DNA from: Sphingomonas sp. TZW2008
GTDB taxonomy: Bacteria; Pseudomonadota; Alphaproteobacteria; Sphingomonadales; Sphingomonadaceae
Length of the DNA stretch: 64,000 nucleotides
Direction of reading: 5' to 3'
NCBI RefSeq assembly: GCF_002117915.1
Contig: NZ_BDJB01000007.1
Span: 175,114-239,113 of the forward strand
Part shown: one piece after another, positions 63,986 to 64,000 of the stretch
Position numbering within the stretch: position 1 is the first letter of the stretch
How the letters are laid out: each line of letters begins with the position of its first letter
Notes under the pieces: model-generated
Told to the model about the DNA's origin: nothing
Seen by the model: only the letters and a program-made list of their open reading frames with translations
Database searches by the model: none
Translations under genes and position numbers: made by a program

Positions 63986-64000
63986 GTAAGGAGAGCGTGG

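Overview
The window looks like chromosomal DNA of a Sphingomonas-type alphaproteobacterium (order Sphingomonadales). The evidence is very high GC, an ALAS-type HemA (C4 haem pathway), a MipZ division ATPase, PhaB, a REC-HRxxN histidine kinase of the kind used in the alphaproteobacterial general stress response, a 180-kDa-class NAD-glutamate dehydrogenase, and several large TonB-dependent receptors. About 51 protein genes, one tRNA and one riboswitch are supported. Most of the window is ordinary core genome; only the last ~230 bases look accessory.

Layout. 1-9.3 kb: the end of a glycine-zipper protein, thrS, then infC flanked by two paralogous TonB-dependent receptors. 9.3-19 kb: a VOC protein, glnD, a translationally coupled pair (58-aa orphan plus ParS/MbcA-like protein), phaB, hemH overlapping a molybdopterin-hydroxylase large subunit, and an acyl-CoA ligase. 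19-23.6 kb: lgt, then a tightly overlapping run of midA-like methyltransferase, GNAT, pgeF and MAPEG genes, then a small outer-membrane beta-barrel. 23.7-27.7 kb: a tesA-like esterase divergent from a ybbA/ybbP-like ABC exporter. 27.7-32.8 kb: a vitamin B12 uptake locus (btuC-btuD, cobalamin riboswitch, btuB; btuF divergent).

32.8-43.9 kb: 3-hydroxybutyryl-CoA dehydrogenase, hemA, murI, then plsY-dprA-membrane protein-topA, a Sel1-repeat protein, panC, and mipZ coupled to a membrane J-domain gene. 44-50.8 kb: phosphomannomutase/phosphoglucomutase, a DEDDh exonuclease, a three-gene phosphorelay (CHASE3 kinase, receiver, receiver-HRxxN kinase), glutathione-dependent formaldehyde dehydrogenase and a VOC protein. 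51-63.4 kb: sucC-etfB-etfA (minus strand), a DinG-family Fe-S helicase, a SixA-type phosphatase, the large glutamate dehydrogenase and a PAS_5 protein. 63.6-64 kb: tRNA-Thr(CGU) followed by an AT-richer stretch with a large imperfect inverted repeat that may be an insertion-sequence end.

The points most worth following are: an apparent ATA start codon for infC; a bipartite motif shared upstream of outer-membrane protein genes; a toxin-less ParS-like antitoxin coupled to a tiny unknown protein; a KipF/PakF-like stress relay; a roughly 110-base palindromic repeat family, one copy of which splits the etf operon; and the element at the right edge. I did not find a CRISPR array, a phage-defence island or a clearly new multi-gene system.
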